From positions 7,756,501 through 7,820,500 of the forward strand of contig NZ_JAPEMI010000001.1 of the NCBI RefSeq assembly GCF_026342835.1: 64,000 nt of DNA, written 5' to 3'. This document shows positions 1 through 9,289 of the stretch, piece after piece. The notes beneath the pieces were generated by a model. That model did no database searches. It was not told where the DNA came from and saw only the letters and a program-made list of their open reading frames with translations. How positions within the stretch are numbered: the stretch's first letter is position 1; the number at the start of each line of letters is the position of its first letter. The translations under genes were made by a program, and so were the position numbers. The DNA comes from Streptomyces sp. NBC_00154. Its GTDB lineage: Bacteria > Actinomycetota > Actinomycetes > Streptomycetales > Streptomycetaceae.

Positions 1-567
1 GTTCCGGGGCAGATTGCGTTGATGCGGATGCCGCGGGGGGCGTATTCGAGGGCGGCGCTGCCGGTGAGGCCGATCACACCGTGCTTGGATGCGTGAGGCG
101 CGGCCGGGGATGCCGACCAGGCCGCCGAGGGAGGAGCAGTTGACGATGGCGCCGCTGCCCTGTTCTCGCATGTGACGGAGTTCGTGTTTCATGCTGGCCC
201 AAATACCGCGGAGGTTGATGGCGTTGACGCGGTCGAAGATCTCGGCTTCTTCGTCGGCGGCGTCGGCGGGCGGGATCTGGATGCCGGCGTTGTTGTAGGC
301 CATGTCGAGTCGGCCGAAGGTCTCGACCGTGCGGTCGACCGCGGCGGCGACCTGGTCCTCGTGGGTGACGTCGCACGTGAGGGCGAGGACCTGACGCCCT
401 TCGTCGGTGAGTTCCTTCGCGGCCGCTTCCAGGGCGGCTTTGTTGATGTCGGTGAGGGCGACGGCAGCCCCGGATCGGGCGAAGGCGCGGGCGGTGGCCA
501 GGCCCATGCCGGAGCTGGCGCCGGTGACGAAGGCGACCTGGCCGCGGAAGTCGTAGGTGGGGTTCAT
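1..567 (-). pseudogene. SDR-family oxidoreductase, frameshifted and cut by window edge
   Basis: Reads as a short-chain dehydrogenase from ATG at 567: N-terminal nucleotide-binding motif TGASSGMG, then NNAG and the NCSS serine region, all in one frame. Near position 96 the frame breaks. The downstream HASKHGVIGLTG block lies in another frame and only one base of the expected tyrosine codon of YxxxK remains, consistent with a 2-base loss. As read, the catalytic Tyr is destroyed. The 3' end lies outside the window. It is the last visible gene of the minus-strand operon behind the MFS exporter. A sequencing error is the alternative to a true pseudogene. Confidence 0.75.
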
Positions 568-618
568 GCGGCGTTCTCTTATCGTGAGCTGAACGGTGGA
601 TGCTGGTGCGGGAGTGCG

Positions 619-1896
619 TTAGCGGTGCGACGGCGCCGATACGGCCTTGTCGTCCGGCACGGGTATGAGAGTGGCGCGCTGGGCGACGATCCGCGCTCGC
701 CGAGGTGTGTCGCCGAGGGGCAGGGCGAGAGCGATCAGAGGCAGCAGCGTGAGGACGGCCATGACAGCGCCGACCATGGCTGGCCCGGTCAGGCCGAGAG
801 AAGAGTCCAGGGCGCGGCCGGCGAGGGCCGAGCCGACGGCGATGCCGGTGTTGTAGGCGGAGGTCGTCAGCGCCGAGGTGAGGGTGGGTGCGTCGCCCGC
901 GAAGCGGACGGCGAGGGAGGTGACGACCGGGTTGACGGTGAATCCGGCCAGCGCCATGAGAAAGACCAGGACGACGGCCGCGATCGGGCCGCTCGACAGC
1001 GGAACCAGCGCCAGCAGGACCAGCGCAGTGGCCGCGGCGGCGGTGATGGTCGTCGCCATCGGGCGGCGGTCGCCCAGACGGCCGCCGATGGCAGTGCCGC
1101 CGAGCGCGCCGACCCCGAAGGCGATCAAGACCAGCGGGACGGCGCCGGACGCGATGCCGGCGCGGTCGGTCAGCAGCGGTGTGATGTAGGTGTAGGTCGC
1201 CAGGACACCGCCCATGATCAGTACGGCGGCGGCGAGTGCCAGCCACAGACGGCCCTGCCGCAGCGCGCGGACCTCGGCTCGTACGGAGACCTTCTCTCGC
1301 TGCTCCGTTCGGGGGATGAAGCGGCCGATGAACGCGGCGGCCAGGACGGACAGCACGGCCAGGGCCCAGAACGGGCCGCGCCAGCCGGTGAGCTGACCGG
1401 CGAGGGAGCCGATCGGAACGCCGATGACGTTGGCCAAGGTCAGGCCGCCCATCATGAGGCCGACGGACCGGGTGGAGTTGCCGGGGCCGGCTGCGGCGGT
1501 CGCGATAACGAAGCCGACGGCCCAGAACGCCCCGGTGGCCAGCGCGGTGATGACGCGGGCTGCCAGGACGATGGTGAAGGAGGTGCTCAGCGCTGCGACG
1601 ACGTGCCCCAGGGCGAAGACGGACAGGGCCAGGACCAGGGTGCGGCGCTGGGGCAGGCGCAGAGTGGCCATGGCCATGGTGGGCCCGCCCACGATCATGC
1701 CGACGGCGAAGGCGGTGATCAGCAGGCCGGCGTGGGAGACGCTGACGTCGAGGTCACTGGCCATCTCGGGCAGCAGGCCGGCGATGACGAACTCGGTGGT
1801 TCCCATCAGGAACGTGCCGGCGGCGAGCACCCAGACGACGAAGGGCAGCTTGCCCGGGGCGGTCCCGGAAGCGGAAGGCATACGAGTGGTCTCCAT
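619..1896 (-). CDS. MFS transporter, DHA1-type drug/metabolite efflux
   Basis: About 425 residues with a 12-segment major facilitator profile. The N-terminal region carries FLMGTTEFVIAGLLP, typical of the AraJ/Cmr/NepI-like DHA1 proton antiporters, and a cytoplasmic loop rich in Arg/Glu (RTEQREKVSVRAE) separates the two halves. Expected to export a small molecule across the cytoplasmic membrane; substrate unknown. ATG at 1896 is chosen; ATG at 1881 would shorten it by five residues. An open frame continues far upstream but overlaps the preceding gene, so it is not used. Part of the five-gene minus-strand operon. Confidence 0.85.
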   Translation of the reverse strand: METTRMPSASGTAPGKLPFVVWVLAAGTFLMGTTEFVIAGLLPEMASDLDVSVSHAGLLITAFAVGMIVGGPTMAMATLRLPQRRTLVLALSVFALGHVVAALSTSFTIVLAARVITALATGAFWAVGFVIATAAAGPGNSTRSVGLMMGGLTLANVIGVPIGSLAGQLTGWRGPFWALAVLSVLAAAFIGRFIPRTEQREKVSVRAEVRALRQGRLWLALAAAVLIMGGVLATYTYITPLLTDRAGIASGAVPLVLIAFGVGALGGTAIGGRLGDRRPMATTITAAAATALVLLALVPLSSGPIAAVVLVFLMALAGFTVNPVVTSLAVRFAGDAPTLTSALTTSAYNTGIAVGSALAGRALDSSLGLTGPAMVGAVMAVLTLLPLIALALPLGDTPRRARIVAQRATLIPVPDDKAVSAPSHR

Positions 1897-1913
1897 ACGA
1901 GGGGCTGACGTGG

Positions 1914-2468
1914 TCAGGATGCGGCTTCGATGGTGATGTGCTCGGCGCCGGCGAGCCGGTCGGTATCGGCGTCGATGTGACCGAGGACGAGGAGGTCGGA
2001 GGAGGCGGAGGGGCCGTCGCGGTAGAAGAGGGCCAGGTTGCCCCAGGGCGCGTAGTAGGCCAGGTCGCCGGCCTTGGCCGCGGCGGGCTCGGGAGCATTG
2101 GCGGTGTCCAGTTTGCGCGGCGGGTAACCGATCCGCTCGGTCCCGTGAAAGTCCTTCAGGTCCAAGGTGAGCGGGAGCAGGGTGGCGAGGTCGCGGGCGG
2201 TGGGGCTGCCGTTCAAGGTGGCGTCGACGGGCTGGCCGTCGATGGTGACGCGGATGTCCATGGCGGTGTCTCTGTCGGAGCCGGACGGGGCGGGGGAGGC
2301 CGGCCTCTCCGGCTGTCCTGAGGACGCCGACGAGAAGGAAGAGGCGGCAGCGGAGGATGATGTGGCGGGGGGCGAGTCCTGGGAGCAGGCGGTCACGGCC
2401 AGGACGAGGGCGGCTGCCGGGGCGGCGTGGACCAGGGCACGGCTGGCTGCGAGGCGCATCGGTGTCAT
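1914..2468 (-). CDS. Cyclophilin-like-fold lipoprotein
   Basis: 184 residues. The N-terminus is a lipoprotein signal (hydrophobic AALVLAVTAC lipobox, Cys near residue 28), followed by a Ser/Ala/Pro-rich linker to about residue 65. The C-terminal domain from MDIRVTIDGQ contains ATLNGSPTARDLATLLPLTL and AYYAPWGNLALFYRD, hallmarks of the bacterial cyclophilin-like fold family (not a proven prolyl isomerase). Likely anchored outside the membrane. It starts 8 bases after the SDR gene and ends 17 bases before the MFS gene, so co-transcription is likely. Function unknown. Confidence 0.75.
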   Translation of the reverse strand: MTPMRLAASRALVHAAPAAALVLAVTACSQDSPPATSSSAAASSFSSASSGQPERPASPAPSGSDRDTAMDIRVTIDGQPVDATLNGSPTARDLATLLPLTLDLKDFHGTERIGYPPRKLDTANAPEPAAAKAGDLAYYAPWGNLALFYRDGPSASSDLLVLGHIDADTDRLAGAEHITIEAAS

Positions 2469-2476
2469 CCCCCGGG

Positions 2477-3142
2477 TCAGTCGGGCATCGGCTCGGCGTA
2501 GTGCCGAAAGCCGCTGCGCTCGGTGTGCAGGGCATACAGGCGCTCGGCGAGGGCGCGGGGGCTGCTGTGCTCGGCGTCGGGGCGGATCGCCCCGGGGATG
2601 ATCAGCTGGGCTGCGTGGATGTTCTGCCCGGCGAGTGTGTCGTGGAGCATGCGCGCGTAGGCGCTTTCGGCAGCGAACGCGATCGAGGTGCCGGCCCGCT
2701 CAGGATGCGGGCGGACGGCGCTGCCGCCGTTGACGAACAGCAGGGTGCCGCGGCCCAGGGCCCGCATACCGGGCAGGACCGCGTTTGCGCAGGTGACCGG
2801 GCCCTTGACGGAGAAGGCGAACGGATCGTCCAGGTCCGTGGCCGTGGTGTCCAGGACCGGCTTCATGAAGTCGGCGCGCGGTACGGGGCTGTACTGCAGG
2901 ATCTCGATCGGCCCGAGTTTTTCGGCGGCCTCTTGGAGGGCCGCGGTGAGGGTGGCGGGGTCGAGGACGTCGGCGGTGAAGCCGCGGGCCTGCACCCCGT
3001 CGCGGCCGAGGCCGGCCGTCAGGTCCTGAAGGTGCTCGGTGCTGCGGGAGATCAGGGCGACGCTGTGGCCGGCGGCGCCGAAGCGACGGGCGCAGGCCAG
3101 CCCCAGGCCGGAGCCGGCGCCGACGAGAGCGAACGTGGTCAC
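2477..3142 (-). CDS. Atypical SDR-family NAD(P)-binding protein
   Basis: 221 residues. A clear N-terminal Rossmann motif (ALVGAGSGLGLACARRFG) and the SDR layout are present, but the NNAG motif is replaced by QYSP, and the segment expected to hold YxxxK reads AFAAESAYARML, with no Tyr-x3-Lys. It therefore belongs to the atypical SDRs whose catalysis is uncertain. Located between the alcohol dehydrogenase (73-base gap) and the lipoprotein gene (8-base gap) in one operon. It may bind NAD(P) and act as a redox sensor or a non-classical reductase; that is inference. Confidence 0.8.
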   Translation of the reverse strand: MTTFALVGAGSGLGLACARRFGAAGHSVALISRSTEHLQDLTAGLGRDGVQARGFTADVLDPATLTAALQEAAEKLGPIEILQYSPVPRADFMKPVLDTTATDLDDPFAFSVKGPVTCANAVLPGMRALGRGTLLFVNGGSAVRPHPERAGTSIAFAAESAYARMLHDTLAGQNIHAAQLIIPGAIRPDAEHSSPRALAERLYALHTERSGFRHYAEPMPD

Positions 3143-3215
3143 GGTGAATCCTTCGTACCGGGGACCGGGGCCAGGCGGCGAGCGCCCGGCCCCGAAACGA
3201 GCAAATGTACGGGGG

Positions 3216-4232
3216 TCAGGGCTTGAGGAGGGCCTTGATGGCGCGGCGTTCGTCCATGGCTTTGTAGCCCTCGGCGACCTGGTCCAGGGGCAGGGTGAGG
3301 TCGAAGACCTTGCCCGGTGTGATGCGGCCCGACAGGACGCGGTCGATCAGGTCGGGCAGGTAGCGGCGCACGGGGGCGGGGCCGCCGCGCAGGCCGACGT
3401 GGGAGAAGAAGAGTTCCTGGCCGTCGATGGCGACCTCGTGCGGGACACCGACGAAGCCGACGTTGCCGCCGGGCCGTGCGGAGTGCAGGGCCTGCTGCAT
3501 GGCCTGTGCGGTGCCGACGCATTCCAGGACCGCGTCGGCACCGATGCCGTTGGTGAGGTCCTTGATTCGTGCGATGCCTTCGTCGCCGCGTTCGGTGACG
3601 ATGTCGGTGGCGCCGAATTCGCGGGCGAGCTTCTGGCGAGACTCGTGGCGGCTCATCGCGATGATCCGCTCCGCGCCCATTTCCTTGGCCGCGATCACGG
3701 CGCTCAGCCCGACCGCGCCGTCGCCGACCACGACCGCGGTCGAGCCGGGCTTGACCTCGGCGGCGTCGGCGGCCCACCAGCCGGTGCCCATGACGTCGGA
3801 GACGGCCAGCAGGCTGGGCCACAGATCCTCGTCCGGCACCTGGTCGGTGGCGACCAGGGTGCCCTGGGCGTTGGGGATGCGGATGTAGTCGGCCTGGCAG
3901 GTGCTCATGAACTCGCGGTGCAGGCAGTTCGACTGAAAGCCGTTGCGGCAGTTCGCACATGTGTTGTCCGAGGTGGCGAACGAGCCGATCACGAACTGGC
4001 CGGGCTTGACGGAGGTGACCTCGCTGCCGACTTCCTCGATGAAGCCGACGTACTCGTGCCCCATGGGGTGCGGATCGCCGATCGGCTCCAGGCCGCGGTA
4101 GGGCCACAGGTCGGAGCCGCACACGCAGGAGACGGCCGTGCGGATGATCGCGTCGGTCGGGTGGAGGATCTTCGGGTCGTCCAGGGTCTCGAAGCGGACA
4201 TCGCCGGGGGCGTGGATCACTGCGCCGCGCAT
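3216..4232 (-). CDS. Zinc-dependent alcohol dehydrogenase family protein
   Basis: 338 residues, medium-chain dehydrogenase. Catalytic zinc ligands are visible in CGSDLWPYRG and GHEYVGFIEEVG; the structural zinc lobe has Cys residues in DNTCANCRNGFQSNCL; the Rossmann motif is VVGDGAVGLSA near residue 170. It should oxidise an alcohol or reduce an aldehyde with NAD(P)H. The start ATG at 4232 follows AAGGAA. First gene of the operon and divergent from the XRE regulator, a common Streptomyces layout in which the regulator controls the redox genes. Substrate not deducible. Confidence 0.88.
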   Translation of the reverse strand: MRGAVIHAPGDVRFETLDDPKILHPTDAIIRTAVSCVCGSDLWPYRGLEPIGDPHPMGHEYVGFIEEVGSEVTSVKPGQFVIGSFATSDNTCANCRNGFQSNCLHREFMSTCQADYIRIPNAQGTLVATDQVPDEDLWPSLLAVSDVMGTGWWAADAAEVKPGSTAVVVGDGAVGLSAVIAAKEMGAERIIAMSRHESRQKLAREFGATDIVTERGDEGIARIKDLTNGIGADAVLECVGTAQAMQQALHSARPGGNVGFVGVPHEVAIDGQELFFSHVGLRGGPAPVRRYLPDLIDRVLSGRITPGKVFDLTLPLDQVAEGYKAMDERRAIKALLKP

Positions 4233-4489
4233 GAGGGGTTCCTTACGTGCCGAGGCGTGCGCTGCCGGGGGTGTACCCGACAGGCACCGAATGCAGATGC
4301 GGGCCCGACGCGGACGGCGAGTCGCCGCCCACGAGCCGGGTGCGGGCTTTTTGTCCGACCGCGTTCACGGCCGGACGGAAAGCGCCGCGTCATCCAGGTA
4401 ACCGGCTTCCGGCGCGCGTAACGAGTCACCGTCAAGGGGTGTACCGGCAGTACATCCCTCTGGCGGCGCGCGGCACGTACGGTCGAGGG
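4233..4489. promoter_or_regulatory. Divergent intergenic region between ADH operon and XRE regulator
   Basis: 257 bases with no convincing gene separate the minus-strand alcohol dehydrogenase operon from the plus-strand regulator. It must hold both promoters. I see no perfect palindrome, so an operator cannot be fixed from the sequence alone. Confidence 0.45.
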
Positions 4490-5377
4490 GTGGACAACCA
4501 GCGAGAGGTCCGCGAGTTCCTTACCTCGCGGCGAGCGAAGATCACCCCCGAGCAGGCGGGACTGCCTACCGGTACCCGGCGCCGCGTCCCTGGCCTGCGC
4601 CGCAGCGAGGTCGCAGCCCTGGCAGACGTCAGCGTGGAGTACTACGCCAAACTCGAGCGTGGCGGCCTTGCCGGCGTCTCTCCGGCCGTCCTCGAAGCCG
4701 TCGCCCGCGCCCTCCAGCTCGACGACGCAGAGCGCGCCCACCTGCTTCATCTGGCTCAGGCCGCCGACGGCTCCGATGCCCTCAGCCGGCCCCGACGCCG
4801 CATCGCCAAGCAGTGGAAAGCGCACCGCAGCCTGCAGTGGACCCTGGACGCCGTCACCGCTGGGCCGGCCTTCGTCCGCAACGGCCGCATGGACCTGCTC
4901 GCCGTCAACCAGCTCGCTCGTGCCTTCTACCACGACGTCTACGCTGATCCTCACAACCAGGCGAACCTCGCCCGCTTCAACTTCCTTGACCCCGCATCCC
5001 GCCGCTTCTACCCCGACTGGGATGAAGCCGCCGACATCGCCGTCGCCATCCTGCGGACCGAAGCGGGCCGCAACCCGCACGACAAGGATCTGCACGACCT
5101 TGTCGGCGAGCTGTCCACCCGCAGCGACGCCTTCCGCACCCGCTGGGGCGCCCACAACGTCCGCCACCACGGCACCGGCACCAAGCGCTACCACCACCAT
5201 GCTGTCGGCGAACTCACCCTCGCCTACGAAGGCTTGGAGATGGCCGCCGAACCCGGCCTCACCCTCACCATCTACGCCGCCGAACCTGGCTCCCCCTCCG
5301 AAGAGGGCCTTCGCTTGCTCGCCTCCTGGGCCGTCACTCAAGAAGCTGGCTCCTCCACGCAACCGGCACCCAGTTGA
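4490..5377 (+). CDS. XRE-family regulator, MmyB-like ligand-binding domain
   Basis: 295 residues from GTG at 4490. An N-terminal helix-turn-helix (about residues 10-70) includes RRVPGLRRSEVAALADVSV and YYAKLERG, followed by the MmyB-like domain (LLAVNQLARAFY, then FLDPASRRFYPDW and RWGAHNVRHHGTGTKRYHH), which in this family binds a fatty acid or similar ligand. The open frame extends 81 codons further upstream but that part lacks family similarity, so GTG at 4490 is preferred. It probably represses or activates the divergent dehydrogenase operon. Confidence 0.85.
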   Translation: MDNQREVREFLTSRRAKITPEQAGLPTGTRRRVPGLRRSEVAALADVSVEYYAKLERGGLAGVSPAVLEAVARALQLDDAERAHLLHLAQAADGSDALSRPRRRIAKQWKAHRSLQWTLDAVTAGPAFVRNGRMDLLAVNQLARAFYHDVYADPHNQANLARFNFLDPASRRFYPDWDEAADIAVAILRTEAGRNPHDKDLHDLVGELSTRSDAFRTRWGAHNVRHHGTGTKRYHHHAVGELTLAYEGLEMAAEPGLTLTIYAAEPGSPSEEGLRLLASWAVTQEAGSSTQPAPS

Positions 5378-5730
5378 CCGCCCCGCCACGAAGTTCCCGT
5401 CAAGTCAGCTCTGAACACCAATGGAGCGACCTCGGCGTGACTGGTGCGAAAATCGAGGGGACGGAGGGGTTTTACGGCAATCCGCAGTCCTGACCGGGCA
5501 ACGGTGTCCAGCCGTTCAGGTACCGCCCCAGAGCGCCGCTGTAGACGGTGTGGTCCCGGCCCTCGACCGTCAGGAGTGCATGAAGGACGGCACGAGCAGG
5601 CCGCCGTTGAGACCCGTCGGATCTTCTGCGCAACCCTGGCGGAACTGAGCGCGCTAGGGTGCGTATCGAGTCGTGATCAATCTGCGGGATTCGCCCTCGC
5701 GGCGGTGCCTGGACCGGTAGATGTTCTTGC
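5378..5730. other. Intergenic, no gene seen
   Basis: About 350 bases between the regulator and the IS5-type transposase remnant. No reading frame resembles a known protein. The right part is presumably the left end of the IS element, but I could not define its terminal repeat. Confidence 0.5.
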
Positions 5731-6228
5731 ATGACGCGAGTGCAACTGGCGGACACCGATTGGGAGTTCATCGAGCCGTACCTGCCCATCGGCGAGTACG
5801 GCCCGTATCCCGAGCGGCTTCGGCAGCAGTTCGAGGGCGTGATCTGGCGGTTCAAGACGGGCGGGCAGTGGCGGGAGATGCCGAAGGAGTTCGGTGCCTG
5901 GTCGACCGTCCACAACCGCTTCCGGCAGTGGCGTGACGCGGGGGTCTTCGAGGCCCTGCTGGAGGGCCTGATCGCGGAAGCCGCGAAGCGGGGCGAGGTA
6001 GACCTGTCCCTGGTCAGCGTCGACTCCACCACCGCGCGGGCTCACCACGACGCCGCCGGGATGCATCTGGAACAGGACGTCGTCGCCGCGCTGGAGAAGG
6101 CCGCCGCCGAGGAGGAGAAGGCCAGATCAAAGGGGGCGGCCTCGAAGAACAAACCGGGCCGGACACAGAATCCGATCCCGAGCGGGAAGAGCGACGACGC
6201 ATCCGGCGTCGCCGAAAACTCCGACTGA
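5731..6228 (+). pseudogene. IS5-family (IS427-type) transposase OrfA, element truncated
   Basis: The 165-codon frame shows the IS5/IS427 N-terminal domain (LADTDWEFIEPYLP, FKTGGQWREMP, DSTTARAHHDAAG). The second frame (RKLRLKAALLGRSRGG) overlaps its end in the -1 frame across a CGAAAACT run, the usual OrfA/OrfB frameshift arrangement. OrfB stops making sense at about 6265, where another transposase begins. The element has lost its right half, including the rest of the catalytic domain, and cannot transpose by itself. Confidence 0.8.
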
Positions 6229-6265
6229 AGGCCGCCCTCCTCGGACGCTCCAGAGGTGGGCAGAC

Positions 6266-7288
6266 GAGCCCGGCCGCAGCTCGTGGACCGCACCGCTGGA
6301 CGCACTGCGTCTGACGCCGGGGGATGACGCCGCTACCGCCACCGCCCAGCAGCTGCGTGACCTGGTCGAACGTCTCATCACAGCCGGACAGTGGTCCACC
6401 GGCGACCCTGACATCCTCATCGTCGCGGACGCCGGATACGACGCACCCCGCCTCGCCTTCCTGCTGGGGGACCTGCCAGTGCAGTTACTGGCCCGGATGC
6501 GCTCGGACCGAGTCCTGCGTCGAGCTGTCCCGCCCAGGCAGCCACACACCCAGGGCCGACCACCCCGGCACGGAGGCGAGTTCGTCTTCGGGCAGCCCGA
6601 CACCTGGGGCACCCCGGACACCGAAACCGTCACCGACACACGCCTCTACGGCACAGCCACCGCCCGATCCTGGGACCGCCTGCACCCCAAACTGACCCAC
6701 CGCTCGTCCTGGGCCGCAGCGGACGGCACCCTCCCGATCGTGGAAGGGACCGTAATCCGCCTGGACATCGACCATTTGCCCAGCGGAGCAACCCCGAAGC
6801 CGGTCTGGCTGTGGTGGTCCGGCACCGACGCCACCCCAGCCGACGTCGACCGTCTCTGGCAGGCATACCTGCGGCGCTTCGACATCGAGCACACCTTCCG
6901 CCTGTTCAAGCAGACCCTCGGCTGGACCTGCCCGAAGATCCGCACCCCGGAAGCGGCCGACCGCTGGACCTGGCTCATCCTCGCCGCCTACACCCAGCTC
7001 CGTCTCGCCCGCCCTCTGGCAGCCGATCTCCGACGGCCATGGGAGAAGCCGAGCCCGCCAGACAGACTCACGCCCGCCCGTGTCCGCCGCGATTTTCGGC
7101 ACATCCGCCCGAAGGCCGCCTGCCCAGCCCAAGCACCGAAAACCGCCCGCCCGGGACCCGGACGACCCCCAGGCCGCAAGAACACCCGGCCCACCCCACG
7201 CCACGACGTGCACACAGTCCGCAAAACAGACACCACGAAACCGAGAACCAAGAAGTCCGCGACACCACGGCCCCGCCGCACAGGTTAA
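6266..7288 (+). pseudogene. DDE transposase C-terminal part (IS4-superfamily, IS701-like)
   Basis: From about 6266 the frame matches the complete transposase at 42402-43835: RSSWTAPLDALRL, then VADAGYDAPRLAFLL, KPVWLWWSGT and RRFDIEHTFRLFKQTLGW. About the first 150 residues are missing and the fragment is joined directly to the IS5 OrfB stub. After the stop comes TTAAAGATCAAG, also found after the related fragment that ends at 44509, so this marks the right end of the element. Non-functional remnant. Confidence 0.8.
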
Positions 7289-7653
7289 AGATCAAGTGTA
7301 CGTCCAGCAGTCCGGACGTCTTCCCAGTTCAGAAGGGATGTGAACGATGTAACCGGACGACAAGCTCAGGACAGCCAGCCGGTGGAAGTCCGGTCCGGGG
7401 AGACGCCAGGGTCCCCGGTAGCTGACTCCCGGCGTCGCCCGAAATGGTGACGTCGAAGTGGAGTGACAAGCGCCCCTCGGGGGCGTGCAACCGACCAGTC
7501 CGCAACATGAAGTGAAGCCTGCAGCGTCGTCATTTAACCCCCGCTCCGCTTGGGGCGGGCCAAGGAGGAGCCGAGCCTGTGCTTGTTTGGCGAAGGCCAC
7601 GGAAGATGATCTCGGACCTGGAGCGGTCGTCGAAGAACCTCCCGGCGTAAGGG

Positions 7654-9049
7654 CAGGGGCATTGCGTGATTGGGATTGGTCCGGTTCGCCGGTCTCGTGA
7701 GTGACGTGGCGTCATGTCCGTTGTGGGGCAAGGGGCCCGGGAGAGCAGAGCAGGCACGGTGCTGGTGATCATGTGGTTGTCGAGACCCATGAGAACCGAG
7801 CGAGACCGTGCCTGCCCGAACATCATCGCCCATCCCTTCCGCACTGGAGAAACTGGGTTCCCCGACTGATCCCCTCACCTCAAGCGATGTCGCTGACCTG
7901 CGGCGTTTCCTGATCCTGGTCGCCGATCCCCGCGATGCGCGAGGACTGCGGTATCCGGCCCTCGCGTTGCTGTGCGCAGCCGTCTCGGCGGTGCTGACCG
8001 GGGCTCGCTCGCTCATCGCGATCAGCGAGTGGATCACGGATGCCCCGCAGCATGTGCTGGGCGTCCTCGGCTTCGCTGCCGATCCACTTACCGGTCTGCG
8101 GCCGGTGCCGCACGCCGCAACCGTGCGCCGCCTGCTGCAGCGTGTGGACGGTGACGCGCTGGACGCGGCGATCAGCGCGTATCTGCAGGCCAGAACGCCG
8201 CCCCCGGTCGAGCCGGAGGCGGAGAAAGGGCCGGTGCGACGGGTGATCGCGGTCGACGGCAAGGTGGTCCGCGGATCGCGAACCGCAACGGCCGCGGCGA
8301 TCCAGCTGCTGGCGGCGATGGACCACCACGGCGTGGTCCTGGCCCAGCGGCAGGTCGCTTCCAAGAGCAACGAGATCCCCTCCTTCGCGCCGTTGCTGGA
8401 CGGTCTCGAGCTGGAGAACACGGTGGTGACCGCCGACGCACTGCACACCCAGCACGACCACGGGGCCTATCTGACCAGTCGCGGCGCGCACTACGTGGCC
8501 GTCGTGAAGAAGAACCATCCGGGCCTGTACGCCCAGGTCAGGAAGCTGCCCTGGCGAGACATCCCGCTCGGGCACCGCACTCGCGACCACGCCCACCACC
8601 GCGACGAGATCCGCCGGCTCAAGGTCGCCGCGTTCAGCCACCTCGACTACCCCGGCGCCCGCCAGGCGATCCAAGTCGTACGGTGGCGACGCGACTTGAG
8701 CACCGGGAAGCTGACCATCGAGCGCGTCTACCTGATCACCAGCCTGAGCGCCTTCGACGCCACCTGCACCGAGCTCGCCACCTGGATCAGAGGCCACTGG
8801 GGAATCGAGAACCTCCTGCACCACGTGCGGGACCGCACGTTCCGCGAGGACGACTCCAAGGTCCGCACCGGCACCCTGCCTCGCGCCATGGCCTCCCTGC
8901 GCAACCTCGCCATCAGCGTCTTCCGCCAGGACGGCCAGACCAACATCGCCGCCGCCCTCCGCCACACCGGCCGCGACTACCACCGGCCCCTACGAACCCT
9001 CGGTCTCACGTGACGAACCCAGACAGATCTCGATCATGCAATGACCCTG
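7654..9049 (+). mobile_element. ISAs1-family insertion sequence, copy 1
   Basis: 1,396 bp. The ends are imperfect inverted repeats, CAGGGGCATTGCGTGAT on the left and CAGGGTCATTGCATGAT when the right end is read inward. It is flanked by a perfect 10-bp direct repeat GGCGTAAGGG (7644-7653 and 9050-9059), the size expected for this family, so it moved in by simple transposition. A second copy lies at 53391-54786 in the opposite orientation. Confidence 0.9.
7808..9013 (+). CDS. ISAs1-family transposase
   Basis: 401 residues. The N-terminal domain includes DPRDARGLRYPALALL. The DDE catalytic positions can be placed at AVDGKVVRGS, TADALHTQ and HWGIENLLHHVRD. Full length and without breaks, so probably active. 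Its predicted product is the same as that of the second copy at 53427-54632. It sits inside the group II intron. Confidence 0.92.
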   Translation: MPARTSSPIPSALEKLGSPTDPLTSSDVADLRRFLILVADPRDARGLRYPALALLCAAVSAVLTGARSLIAISEWITDAPQHVLGVLGFAADPLTGLRPVPHAATVRRLLQRVDGDALDAAISAYLQARTPPPVEPEAEKGPVRRVIAVDGKVVRGSRTATAAAIQLLAAMDHHGVVLAQRQVASKSNEIPSFAPLLDGLELENTVVTADALHTQHDHGAYLTSRGAHYVAVVKKNHPGLYAQVRKLPWRDIPLGHRTRDHAHHRDEIRRLKVAAFSHLDYPGARQAIQVVRWRRDLSTGKLTIERVYLITSLSAFDATCTELATWIRGHWGIENLLHHVRDRTFREDDSKVRTGTLPRAMASLRNLAISVFRQDGQTNIAAALRHTGRDYHRPLRTLGLT

Positions 9050-9289
9050 GGCGTAAGGGGCGTGGAATGGTCGGAAGGTTGTCCTGGGAACTGGAGAGAG
9101 CCTCCTCGGCCCCGGGTTTGCGGCCCGGGAAGCGTGGCCTGCCTATAACCGGCAGAACCGGGAAATGGCAGGTTGCTGAGAGGCAGTCGGAGGGGGTCGT
9201 AGTAGTGGTGATCGGCGGGACAACACAACCCGCTGGGAGCGAAGGACCCCTGCTTCATCGACGCGATTCGCAAACAGGGAGGGACCCGG

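Noticed and set aside
172..1908. Long plus-strand open frame (578 codons) opposite the MFS and SDR genes
   Set aside because: Gly/Glu/Arg-rich shadow of the minus-strand genes, without domains or start signals; typical of high-GC antisense frames.
3039..4421. 460-codon plus-strand frame across the alcohol dehydrogenase
   Set aside because: Antisense shadow of a clearly identified gene.
4217..5389. 390-codon minus-strand frame opposite the XRE regulator
   Set aside because: Shadow frame; the plus strand encodes recognised HTH and MmyB domains.
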